A stretch of DNA of 64,000 nucleotides from an uncultured Dehalococcoidia bacterium (GTDB lineage Bacteria > Chloroflexota > Dehalococcoidia > Lucifugimonadales > UBA1127), in the NCBI GenBank assembly GCA_951812285.1, contig OX638292.1, positions 1,945,001 through 2,009,000 of the forward strand. Direction: 5' to 3'. Made by a program: the position numbers and the translations under genes. Below the pieces are notes generated by a model that was not told where the DNA came from, did no database searches, and worked only from the letters and a program-made list of their open reading frames with translations. Positions 50,487-58,552 of the stretch are shown here, in pieces. The number at the start of each line of letters is the position of its first letter. The stretch's first letter is position 1.

Positions 50487-50523
50487 AGGAGCCCCCTGTC
50501 GACGCGCTCGACAGGGGGCTCCT
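50487..50523 (+). terminator. Terminator after the Cache lipoprotein gene
   Basis: A perfect 15-bp stem (GGAGCCCCCTGTCGA and complement), extended by one A-T pair, with a 5-nt loop, followed by CTTCC. Confidence 0.8.
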
Positions 50524-50653
50524 CTTCCGCCCTTGACACCCTTTCGCCTTCCCCATAGCATTCGGGCGCCGAACGGCGCAGCTATTCATGGCGTGCGCCA
50601 CGGCCACGCACCCTGGCACAAGAGACCCACACCACTCAGGAGGGACCGTTCTC

Positions 50654-51826
50654 ATGAAGCGAAGCGAAGATCACATTCTCACTACCCACGCAGGAAGCCT
50701 CCCACGGCCGAAGTACCTGCAGCCGCTGCTCACCGCAAAGCGCACCGGTCAGCCGTATGACCAGGCCGAATTTGACCAGATGGTGAAGCAGGCGGTCAAA
50801 GAGGTGGTCGACCGGCAGGTCGAGCTGGGCATAGACGTCGTCGGCGAGGGCGAGGAGTCCAAGCCCAGCTTCAACCTCTACTTGGACGAGCGCATCAACG
50901 GCTTCGAGATGAAGGTGCCCGCCGAGGGCCAGGTGGCCTCGATGAGCATGGACGGCCGCGACCGCACGGACTTTCGGGAGTTCTACGCCGAGGAGTCGGG
51001 CTTTGGCCTGAGGTTGGTCAGCAGCGAATACCAGCCCCGCGAGATGCAGATCTGCACCGGGCCCCTCTCCTACATCGGCCATGACCTCGTCAACACGGAC
51101 GTCGCCAACTTCAAGGAGGCGCTCGAGGGCGTGAACTACGCCGAGGGGTTCATTCCCACCCTCGCCCCCGGCACCATTGACCACCGGCTCTTCAATGAGC
51201 ACTACAAGTCGGAGGAGGAGTTCGTCTACGCCATCGCGGAGATGATGCGGCCCGAGTACGAGGCCATCGCTAACGCCGGTTTCGTCATCCAGATCGACGA
51301 CCCCGGCCTGCCCGACACTTGGGACATGCTCGTCTCCCGCCCTGACCTCGCCGAGTACCGCAAGTACGCGGACCTGCGGGTGGAAGCCCTCAACTACGCC
51401 CTGTCCAACGTCCCTCCGTCGCTCGTGCGCTACCACATCTGCTGGGGCAGCTGGCACGGCCCTCACACCTACGACATCCCGCTTGAGGACATCGTCGACA
51501 TCATGCTCAAGGTCAACGCCGACGGCTTCTCTATCGAGGCCGGCAACGTCCGCCACGACCACGAGTGGCGCGTCTGGGAGACCACCAAGCTGCCCGACGG
51601 CAAGCTCCTCATCCCCGGCGTCGTCAGCCACGCCACCAACGTCGTCGAGCACCCGCGTCTCGTCGCCGACCGCATCCTGAAGTACGCCAGCCTCGTCGGC
51701 CGCGAGAACGTCATCGCCGGCACGGACTGCGGCCTCGGCGGGCGCGTCCACCAGCAGATCGCGTGGGCCAAGCTCAAGGCCCTTAAGGAGGGCGCGGACC
51801 TGGCCACGGCAGAACTCTGGGGCTAG
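50654..51826 (+). CDS. MetE C-terminal-domain-like (cobalamin-independent methionine synthase family) protein
   Basis: A 390-residue protein with one UROD/MetE-like barrel. It opens LTTHAGSLPRP and carries the zinc ligand set RYHICWGSWH (His-x-Cys), IEAGNVRHDHEW (Glu) and GTDCGLGGRVH (Cys), equivalent to the H/C/E/C ligands of MetE. It lacks the N-terminal half of MetE, like archaeal methionine synthases and epoxyalkane:coenzyme M transferases. It would transfer a methyl or alkyl group to or from a thiol; the donor and acceptor are unknown. Start ATG 50654 with AGGAGGGACC. Eighteen base pairs upstream of a paralogue. Confidence 0.82.
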   Translation: MKRSEDHILTTHAGSLPRPKYLQPLLTAKRTGQPYDQAEFDQMVKQAVKEVVDRQVELGIDVVGEGEESKPSFNLYLDERINGFEMKVPAEGQVASMSMDGRDRTDFREFYAEESGFGLRLVSSEYQPREMQICTGPLSYIGHDLVNTDVANFKEALEGVNYAEGFIPTLAPGTIDHRLFNEHYKSEEEFVYAIAEMMRPEYEAIANAGFVIQIDDPGLPDTWDMLVSRPDLAEYRKYADLRVEALNYALSNVPPSLVRYHICWGSWHGPHTYDIPLEDIVDIMLKVNADGFSIEAGNVRHDHEWRVWETTKLPDGKLLIPGVVSHATNVVEHPRLVADRILKYASLVGRENVIAGTDCGLGGRVHQQIAWAKLKALKEGADLATAELWG

Positions 51827-51844
51827 CCCCCCGCCGGAGGCCCG

Positions 51845-52906
51845 ATGATCCCCGACAAGCTGCTGCCGACCACGGTCGTCGGCAGCTACCCGCAACCGGA
51901 CTGGCTCGTCGACCGCGACGTGCTGACGCGCGGCACGGTGCCCCGCGTCCTGCAGCGCGGCTTCTGGCGCGTCCCCGACGCGTCCCTGACCGAGTCGCTC
52001 GATGACGCCGCCACCGTCGCAATCCGCGACATGGAGCGCGCCGGTATCGACGTCGTCACCGACGGTGAGGTGCGCCGCCAGAGCTACTCCAGCACCTTCG
52101 CGACAGCCCTCGCTGGCGTCGACCCGGAGCGGCCGGGCATTGTCCCCGGCCGCCGCGCCGGCACAACGGTCGAGGTGCCCCGCGTCGTCGGCCCCATCGC
52201 CCGCACCGGACCCGTGCTGCTGGACGAGGCCCGCTACCTCCGACGGGCGACGGACCGCGCCGTCAAGGTCACCGTCCCCGGCCCCTTCACCCTGTCGCAG
52301 CAGTGCGTCGACGACTACTACCGCGACCCCCGCGCCCTCGCGCTCGCCTTTGCCGACGCCGTCAACGCGGAGGTGCGCGACCTCTTCGCGGCGGGCGTCG
52401 ATGTCGTCCAGCTAGACGAGCCCTGGCTGCAAGCCCGCGCCGGCGCCGCCCGCGAATTCGCCGTAGAGGCCATCGACCGCGCGCTGGACGGCGCCGAAGG
52501 CGTCACTGCGCTTCACCTCTGCTTCGGCTACGCCGCCAAGGTCCCCGGCGCCAAGCCCAACGCCTACGACTTCCTTGAGGAGCTGGACGCCAGCAGCGTG
52601 CATCAGGTCTCCATCGAGGCCGCGCAGCCCGGCCTCGATCTGCGTTCCCTGCAGCTCCTCCCGTCCAAGACAATCATCCTCGGCGCACTCGACCTCGGAG
52701 ACCCCGTCGTCGAGACTCCGGAAACTGTCGCCGGCCGCATCCGCGCCGCCCTGCGCCACCTCCCGCCCGAGCGCCTAGTCCTCGCGCCCGACTGCGGCAT
52801 GAAGTACCTCCCGAGGCCCGTTGCATTCGCCAAGCTGCAGGCCCTCGCGCAGGGCGCCGCCATCGTCCGCCGCGAGCTCGAGATCTGGGAGGACGCCGCG
52901 CCTTAG
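51845..52906 (+). CDS. MetE C-terminal-domain-like protein, second copy
   Basis: A 353-residue paralogue of the preceding gene, more divergent. It opens LPTTVVGSYPQPDW and keeps the zinc ligands TALHLCFGYA (His-x-Cys), VSIEAAQPG (Glu) and APDCGMKY (Cys). VTPGPFTLSQQ-like and VVQLDEPWLQ segments fit the active-site region of the MetE barrel. It starts 18 bp after the preceding stop with GGAGG upstream, so they are co-transcribed. Paired MetE-C genes suggest a methyltransfer system with two specificities. The transcript ends at a strong hairpin. Confidence 0.82.
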   Translation: MIPDKLLPTTVVGSYPQPDWLVDRDVLTRGTVPRVLQRGFWRVPDASLTESLDDAATVAIRDMERAGIDVVTDGEVRRQSYSSTFATALAGVDPERPGIVPGRRAGTTVEVPRVVGPIARTGPVLLDEARYLRRATDRAVKVTVPGPFTLSQQCVDDYYRDPRALALAFADAVNAEVRDLFAAGVDVVQLDEPWLQARAGAAREFAVEAIDRALDGAEGVTALHLCFGYAAKVPGAKPNAYDFLEELDASSVHQVSIEAAQPGLDLRSLQLLPSKTIILGALDLGDPVVETPETVAGRIRAALRHLPPERLVLAPDCGMKYLPRPVAFAKLQALAQGAAIVRRELEIWEDAAP

Positions 52907-52966
52907 GCTCATCCGTCATTCGCCCTTGGACTACGAAAGAGCCCGGGACAACTGCCCGAAACACCA

Positions 52967-52996
52967 AGAGCCCCCGCCGTTTCCGGCGGGGGCTCT
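52967..52996. terminator. Bidirectional terminator
   Basis: A perfect 13-bp stem (AGAGCCCCCGCCG / CGGCGGGGGCTCT) with a TTTC loop, followed by CTTTTGCC on the plus strand. It lies between the MetE-like operon and the convergent substrate-binding gene. Confidence 0.85.
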
Positions 52997-53026
52997 CTTT
53001 TGCCTTGGCTACTTAGCCAGCGTCAG

Positions 53027-54868
53027 CTACTGGGCGGCCCGGATGAACTCCATGTGGGTCCACGTGCCCGTCACGGAGCCGGGGTAGACGTAGTCGCTGA
53101 CAAAGTTGGGGTTGAAGGCAGCCTCAGGCGGCAGCCAGAACAACGGAATGTCGTAGTAGCCGAGGAACGAGATCTCGCCAAGCTGTCGGAAGAGTTCCGA
53201 CTGCTTGTCCGCGTCCAGCGTCCTGGCGATCTCGTAGTAGATCTCGTCGCGCTCCGGGATCTCCGGCGCACCGATCCTGGGGTTGGCCGCGATGTCGTAC
53301 ACGCGGGTGCCCATCAGGATGTGAGAGCTCGTGCCGCTGATGATGACGTCGTTGTTGTACTCAAAGTTGCGGCCTCGTGCCCGGTAGGTAGCGGTGTCCT
53401 CAGAGTTGTAGACGGTCTTGACGCCAACGTCGCGCCAGAAGCCGGCGATGCCTTCAGCGACGTCGGGACCGCCCGGCCAACCGAGGGCCTGGCGCAAGTG
53501 GACGTTGATCTCAAAGGGGTTGTCCGGACCGTAGCCGGCCTCAGCCAGAAGCTCCCTGGCCTTGGTCGGGTTGTAGCCGTAGAACTCCTCAAACCGGGTC
53601 TCCCAGCTCGGGTCCCAGCCGGGCCGCGTCGGGTGGTGGTGGTTGCGGACCATCGGGTCGCCCTTGCCGCCGAAGAAGGCCTCGTTGATGGCGTTGCGGT
53701 CGATGGCCTGGTTCAGGGCCCGGCGGACGCGGATGTCCCACAGTGGGGCTTCTGGGAACTTGTAGTTTGCGTCCAGGGCGGGGAGCGTCGTCCGGTTTTC
53801 GATGTCACATGGGCAGCGGGCGCCGAAGCGCATTCCCATGAAGGCCCGTAGGCCGGCGGCGTTGCCGGAGGCGAGTGCCATGCCCGCGCCTTCGGCCTGG
53901 ACCTTAAGGTCGTCCGGAAGCTCCGTAACGTGGATCTCGTCCGTGAGCAACCCAGCCAGGCGAGTGGAAGCCTCCGGGACCCACTTGATCTCCAGTTCCT
54001 GGAAGTCCGGGGTCATCTTCCAGTGCGTGTAAGGCGGTCGCTCGTAGAGCACGTAGGAACCCTGGCGCCGCTCCACTTCCTGGTAGACGCCGGTGCCAAC
54101 GATGGCCGGCTTCGTCAGGTCGGGAACGCCAATCTCGTCGTAGTGGTCCTTGCTCTGGACCAGGATGCTCTGCTCCTGCCGAGTCAGGATCCAGAGGAGG
54201 CCGGCGTTCGGGGACGGCGACTTGAAGATGACCTCGTAGTCGTTGACGATCAGCACGTCTTCGACGTCCCGGCGGAGGTTTCCGCTGTTCCCGTGGGAAG
54301 CCTCTGGGTGGGTGATGTCCTGCCACGTGTGGCGGACGTCCTTCGCGGTCATCTCGCCCCAGCCCTTGTGGAACGGGACGCCCTTGCGGAGTTTGAAGCG
54401 GATGGAGGCGTTGTCGGGCTCGACGCTCCACTCTGTCGCCAGTTCAGGGACCCATGCGCCCGAAACCGGGTCCATCCCGATGAGGTACTCGTACATCGGG
54501 TTGTTCTGGACGTTGGTCGGCGGGCCCAGCCGTCCCGGAGTGTTGTGCTCCTGGGACTCAGGCTCCAGGCCAAAGACCACGCGCGTGATCTTCGCTGTCG
54601 CGACGGGATCAATTGTCGTTGTGGGTGCGTCAAGAATCGGCATCGCAGCGGCGTCCGGCTGCGCCGGCGCGGCGAAAATGCCCGCTGCCGTCGGCGCTGC
54701 TGCCGGTGCAACGGGTTGCTGCGCCTCAGATGTCGTGGTGGTCGTTGCAGTGGTTGCGGTAGTTCCGGAGCTTGTGTCGTCGTCGCCGCCACAGGCGAAC
54801 GCAAACGCAAGCGCCATCGCCATCGCCAGAAGAACCATCGGCCTCACACCGACCGAGATTGCCCTCAT
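53027..54868 (-). CDS. ABC-type substrate-binding lipoprotein, family 5, paralogue 3
   Basis: A 613-residue lipoprotein of the same group as those at 14955 and 16942. The signal ends in AFAC (Cys26), with a short Thr/Ala/Pro linker. The family 5 binding domain shows RVVFGLEPESQEHNTPG, LATEWSVEPDNASIRFKLRKG, HKGWGEMTAKDVRHTW and QALGWPGGPDVAEGIAG. It is more distant from the two tandem copies than they are from each other, for example HKGWGEM versus HRGWGEF. The ATG has AAGGAGGGAGCT upstream. Again no permease or ATPase gene adjoins it. Confidence 0.83.
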   Translation of the reverse strand: MRAISVGVRPMVLLAMAMALAFAFACGGDDDTSSGTTATTATTTTTSEAQQPVAPAAAPTAAGIFAAPAQPDAAAMPILDAPTTTIDPVATAKITRVVFGLEPESQEHNTPGRLGPPTNVQNNPMYEYLIGMDPVSGAWVPELATEWSVEPDNASIRFKLRKGVPFHKGWGEMTAKDVRHTWQDITHPEASHGNSGNLRRDVEDVLIVNDYEVIFKSPSPNAGLLWILTRQEQSILVQSKDHYDEIGVPDLTKPAIVGTGVYQEVERRQGSYVLYERPPYTHWKMTPDFQELEIKWVPEASTRLAGLLTDEIHVTELPDDLKVQAEGAGMALASGNAAGLRAFMGMRFGARCPCDIENRTTLPALDANYKFPEAPLWDIRVRRALNQAIDRNAINEAFFGGKGDPMVRNHHHPTRPGWDPSWETRFEEFYGYNPTKARELLAEAGYGPDNPFEINVHLRQALGWPGGPDVAEGIAGFWRDVGVKTVYNSEDTATYRARGRNFEYNNDVIISGTSSHILMGTRVYDIAANPRIGAPEIPERDEIYYEIARTLDADKQSELFRQLGEISFLGYYDIPLFWLPPEAAFNPNFVSDYVYPGSVTGTWTHMEFIRAAQ

Positions 54869-54918
54869 AGCTCCCTCCTTGTCACAATATGACTAACCTA
54901 TGGGCAACAGGTGGCAAA

Positions 54919-54947
54919 ACACTAGCAGAGGTATAGGGTACTGTCAA
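54919..54947 (-). promoter_or_regulatory. Candidate promoter of substrate-binding paralogue 3
   Basis: On the minus strand, TTGACA (-35) and TAGTGT (-10) with a 17-bp spacer, about 50 bp before the start codon. Confidence 0.4.
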
Positions 54948-55226
54948 CCTCCTTTCGCCTATACCGACTATACGAAACAGAGACGCTACACAAGGGAATG
55001 TGGTTCCCTCATTTGTGTACCAATTCTTGGGCGGGCCCTGAATTGCCCCTGCCGCCTTCTCTTTATGCTGTTGCCGGAGCCGTGAACGCTAGCATGCTTC
55101 GGACATGCACGTTGCCCTTACACCGCTGCTTCTCGTGACGGATGGTCATTGCGACTGCGCACATGTAAAAAGACAGGGCGGGGCGACACAACGTCAACCC
55201 CGCCCTGCTCTCAGTCCGATGGCCTG
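54948..55226. other. Intergenic region with TATAG repeats
   Basis: Contains several copies of TATAG/CTATA (around 54932-54975) near the promoter and otherwise no supportable gene. The overlapping frame that runs from here into the flavoprotein gene is an antisense or shifted frame of that gene. Confidence 0.35.
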
Positions 55227-56612
55227 CTACAGGCCGTAGATCTCCAGGAACCGCAGCCAGAACTCGCTGACCGTAGGGAACGACGGCACCGCGTGCCACA
55301 GCCGGTCGAGCGTCACCTCCCCCACGATGGCGATGGTCGCCGCGTGAATGAGCTCGCCCGCGCCCGGCCCGACGAACGTCGCGCCCACCAGCGTCCGCCG
55401 GTCCTCGTCCACCACCCACTTGCACTCCCCGTCGATGCCCTCGCCCATCGCCGCCGCGCCGCCGCTGGCGCCGTAGGGGTACGTGACCACGCGCACGTTC
55501 AGCCCCTTCTCGCGCGCCTGCTGCTCCGTCAGCCCCGTCGCCGCAACCTGCGGGTCCGTGAACACCACCCTCGGGCTGCCGACGTTGTCGCCCCACGAGG
55601 TGACGTCCAGCCCCAGGATGTGGTCCCCTGCGATGCGCGCCTGGTACTTGCCCATGTGCGTCAGCAGGCTGCGCCGGTTCACGTCGCCGATCGCGTACAG
55701 CCACCCGCCCGGCACCCCCGTAGCAACCAGCGTGTCGTCCACGTCGATGTACCGCCCCGGCGTCAGCCCCACGCTGTCCAGCCCGATGTCCCGCGTGTTC
55801 GCCGCCCGGCCCACGGCCACGACGATCTCCGTGCCCTCGACCGTGCTCCCATCGGCCAGCGTGGCCGTCACCGTGCCGCCCTCGCGCGACACCTTGGTCA
55901 CGCCCTGCCCCGTGCGCACGTCGATGCCCCTCGCCTCGAAGGCCTTGGCCACGAACTCCCCGGCCGCCGGCTCCTCTACGGGCAGCAGCCGGTCCTGTAG
56001 CTCGACGATCGTCACCTCGGAACCCAGCGACCGCCACGCCTGCGCCATCTCCACGCCGATCACGCCGCCGCCGAGGATGATGAGCCGCTCCGGCACCTCC
56101 TGCGTCGAGACGATCTTCCGCGAGTCCCACGGCTCCGAGTCCGCCAGCCCCTCGATGGGCGGCATCGCGGCCCCCGTGCCCGTCGCGACAACCACGGCCT
56201 TCCGCGCCGTCAGCTCCTGCACCTCGCCGTCTGGGCCCGTCACGGACACCGTCCGCTCGCCCGTGATGCGCCCGTGCCCGCGCACCAGCGTCGCGTCCAC
56301 AGACGCCAGCCACTGCACCTGCCCCTCGTCGTTCCAGTTGCTCGCGAATGCGTTGCGCGCCCGCAGCGCCCGCTCCACGTCGATGCCCCCCGTGATCGCC
56401 CCCCGCAGCGAGGGCACACGCTGCGCCACCGACAGCGCCTCCTGCGGCCGCAAGAGCGCCTTGCTGGGCATGCACGCCCAGTACGAACATTCGCCGCCCA
56501 CCAGCTCCGACTCCACGACGGCCGCCGTCAGCCCGCCGGCCCGCACACGCCCCGCAACGTTCTCCCCAGCCGGTCCGCCGCCAATAACCACAACGTCAAA
56601 CTCTTCTGCCAT
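55227..56612 (-). CDS. FAD-dependent pyridine nucleotide-disulfide oxidoreductase
   Basis: A 461-residue two-dinucleotide-binding-domain flavoprotein of the dihydrolipoamide dehydrogenase/mercuric reductase type. FAD motif VVVIGGGPAGENVA (7-20), redox-active cysteines in ECSYWACMPSK (C42, C47), second GxGxxG (LGGGVIGVEMAQ) for NAD(P)H, TGVPGGWLYAIGDVNR with the FAD-binding Asp. The C-terminal dimer domain has HAVPSFPTVSE where Lpd has HAHPTLSE, so the His-Glu pair is in an altered spacing. Start ATG 56612 with GAAAGGAGGG; the long N-terminal extension of the open frame is not protein-like. Disulfide substrate unknown. Confidence 0.85.
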   Translation of the reverse strand: MAEEFDVVVIGGGPAGENVAGRVRAGGLTAAVVESELVGGECSYWACMPSKALLRPQEALSVAQRVPSLRGAITGGIDVERALRARNAFASNWNDEGQVQWLASVDATLVRGHGRITGERTVSVTGPDGEVQELTARKAVVVATGTGAAMPPIEGLADSEPWDSRKIVSTQEVPERLIILGGGVIGVEMAQAWRSLGSEVTIVELQDRLLPVEEPAAGEFVAKAFEARGIDVRTGQGVTKVSREGGTVTATLADGSTVEGTEIVVAVGRAANTRDIGLDSVGLTPGRYIDVDDTLVATGVPGGWLYAIGDVNRRSLLTHMGKYQARIAGDHILGLDVTSWGDNVGSPRVVFTDPQVAATGLTEQQAREKGLNVRVVTYPYGASGGAAAMGEGIDGECKWVVDEDRRTLVGATFVGPGAGELIHAATIAIVGEVTLDRLWHAVPSFPTVSEFWLRFLEIYGL

Positions 56613-56761
56613 GACCGCCCTCCTTTCGCAGCAGGCGCTCCTGCCCGGGCTCCGCAGCCCCGGGCCGATGCCCACGCCGCGCCTGTCTGCATTCTCCCTA
56701 CATCCATGATAGTCGCCCACGAGTGGCGGCAAACAGCGGGCCGATTCGGGCATTGTCGACG

Positions 56762-56950
56762 CTACAGCGCGCCGACCAGCGCCAGCCCCACGATGGCGAG
56801 CACGATACCGGCCAGCATGAGCAGGTACGGCGCGCGCCAATTAAGGCGCCGCCCGGCGGCCCCGTCGTCGCGACGGTTCCGTAGGCGCCAGAACAGTCCT
56901 CCCGCCAGCATGACAATACCCACCCAGAACACCACGTCGCCAACCAGCAC
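56762..56950 (-). CDS. Small two-helix membrane protein
   Basis: A 62-residue protein with two hydrophobic helices (VVFWVGIVMLAGGLFW and YLLMLAGIVLAIVGLALV) joined by a basic loop (RLRNRRDDGAAGRR). Start GTG 56950, with GGAGGGG at 6-7 nt. No family recognised. It lies about 150 bp upstream of the flavoprotein gene on the same strand and could share its transcript. Confidence 0.55.
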   Translation of the reverse strand: MLVGDVVFWVGIVMLAGGLFWRLRNRRDDGAAGRRLNWRAPYLLMLAGIVLAIVGLALVGAL

Positions 56951-57018
56951 GCGAGCCCCTCCAGAGGAAGTTGCGCCTATGCTAACACCGAATCCGTGTG
57001 CGTCCGGTAATGGCCGCC

Positions 57019-57046
57019 TTGACAACCCCGTTCGCCAAGTGAGAAT
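57019..57046 (+). promoter_or_regulatory. Promoter of the alpha/beta hydrolase gene
   Basis: TTGACA (-35) and GAGAAT (-10) with a 16-bp spacer, about 40 bp before the start codon. Both hexamers are good. Confidence 0.5.
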
Positions 57047-57087
57047 TGCCCTAGAACCGACGCTTGGGTTGAAGAGGAGAAACCGCC

Positions 57088-57846
57088 ATGCCGTTCTATG
57101 AGAGAGGCGATGTCCGCATCCGATACGAGGAGGTAGGGTCCGGCTTTCCCCTGCTCGTCACCCCCGGCGGTGGCTTGAACTCCGTTCTCGACGGCTGGCC
57201 TCGGCAGGTCTTCAACGCCATGGAAGTCTTCAAGGACGACTTCCGCTGCATCACCCTGGACCAGCGCAACGCAATCGGCGGCGGCTCCACCGGGCCCGTG
57301 CAGGTCGAGGACCCCTGGGGCGCCTTCGCCGACGACCAGCTGGGCCTGATGGACCACCTCGGCATCCAGGAGTTCTTCTTCATGGGCTACTGCATCGGCG
57401 GCCCCTTCGCCATGAAGCTCATTGAGCGAGTCCCCGAACGCGTCCTCGCCGCCGTCCTCTGCCAGCCCGTCGGCCACTCGCCGAAGACCCCGGACGCCAT
57501 GTACAACTCGGGCCACGACAACTGGGGCCCCGCGCTTTGCTCAGAGCGGCCCGACCTGACGATGGAGGTCGTCGACCAGTACCTGCACAACCTCTACCGC
57601 ATCCAGCCGGATTTCATGTACTGCGTGTCGAGAGACTTCGCGCGCTCCTGCCGGACGCCGATGCTGGTCATGCCCGACGACACTCCCTCCCACTCGTACG
57701 AGGCCGCCATGGACCTCGTAGAGCTCGCGCCCAATGCCCAGGTGACGCCGTACCCCTGGAAGGAAGCGCCGGACATCTTCGCCAGCACCATCGAGCAGGT
57801 GCGCAGCTTCCTCCAAGCGCACGAGCCGGTCAGCGCCGGCGGCTAG
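57088..57846 (+). CDS. Alpha/beta hydrolase with cysteine at the nucleophile elbow
   Basis: A 252-residue single-domain alpha/beta hydrolase. Oxyanion-side segment VTPGGGLNS, and the elbow FMGYCIGGPFAM with Cys102 in place of Ser (GxCxGG), as in dienelactone hydrolase and PHA synthases. The later acidic member could be in MPDDTPSH. The usual terminal GH(x)P His motif is not evident: the C-terminal segment reads PWKEAPDIF. It may therefore be a thioester- or lactone-specific enzyme or catalytically altered. ATG with AGAGGAGAAA. Monocistronic; 96 bp from a convergent gene. Confidence 0.75.
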   Translation: MPFYERGDVRIRYEEVGSGFPLLVTPGGGLNSVLDGWPRQVFNAMEVFKDDFRCITLDQRNAIGGGSTGPVQVEDPWGAFADDQLGLMDHLGIQEFFFMGYCIGGPFAMKLIERVPERVLAAVLCQPVGHSPKTPDAMYNSGHDNWGPALCSERPDLTMEVVDQYLHNLYRIQPDFMYCVSRDFARSCRTPMLVMPDDTPSHSYEAAMDLVELAPNAQVTPYPWKEAPDIFASTIEQVRSFLQAHEPVSAGG

Positions 57847-58004
57847 CCGAGAGCGGGGTTCACAGCGGTTGGAGAAAGTGAGGCAAGAAAGGTCGGGATG
57901 TCGCTTGGGTGTACCAGGCGACTGTTCGCTGTAAGCGCCTGAGGAATGAGTTGGGGCCGCCAAATAGGTTGGACAGAGGGAGACTTACGACCCACTGACT
58001 AGCG

Positions 58005-58430
58005 CTAGCCTCCCTCAACCGCAGCCTTCAGCAGCTTCAACTGCTTGCCGTCGGCCATCTTGATCGCGATGCGAAGCAGCGGCGACGCCACGCGCATCAA
58101 GAGCCCCGAAATCTGGCAGTCGGCCACCAGCGTGACCCTGGCTGAATTCTCGTCCAGCGCGTGGATCTCGTACCTGTAGTCGGCGGTCACGCCGCCCTGC
58201 ACCGAGCGCAGCACAATCGACCGGCCGGCGTCACAGTGGGCGATGGTGCTCGAGCGTTCCGCGCCGCGAGCCCGGAAGATCAGCTTCGTCCCCTCCGCGG
58301 TCTCCCCATCGGCCGTCATCCCATCGATTCCCGGCATCCACCTGTGCGCGTTCGACCAGTCAGTAAGGGCCTTCCACACTTGCGTGGCCGGCCTCTGAAT
58401 GGTCTCCTCGACTGCAAACGTTCGCGACAC
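58005..58430 (-). CDS. SRPBCC (START/Bet v1-like) family protein
   Basis: A 141-residue protein with the polyketide-cyclase/SRPBCC pattern: VEETIQRPATQVWKALTDW (first strand and helix), RSIVLRSVQGG and a C-terminal long helix with ADGKQLKLLK. Members bind hydrophobic ligands or act in cyclisation and AHSA1-type roles. I prefer GTG 58430, which has GGGAGG 6 nt upstream, over TTG 58436, which abuts it. Ligand unknown. Stands alone between the hydrolase gene and typA. Confidence 0.72.
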   Translation of the reverse strand: MSRTFAVEETIQRPATQVWKALTDWSNAHRWMPGIDGMTADGETAEGTKLIFRARGAERSSTIAHCDAGRSIVLRSVQGGVTADYRYEIHALDENSARVTLVADCQISGLLMRVASPLLRIAIKMADGKQLKLLKAAVEGG

Positions 58431-58552
58431 GGTCAACCTCCCTGAATTTGGACACTAGCTCTGCGTTGCTCGCACCAAGTGCAAAGGTTGGGGCTATGGA
58501 ATGATGACGGCAAGGTGTGACGGGATAGAGTTACGCAGAACGACCAATGCAC

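Noticed and set aside
55063..56490. 475-codon minus-strand frame overlapping the flavoprotein
   Set aside because: Shifted frame on the same strand; extremely Gly/Ala/Arg-rich, whereas the other frame has all flavoprotein motifs.
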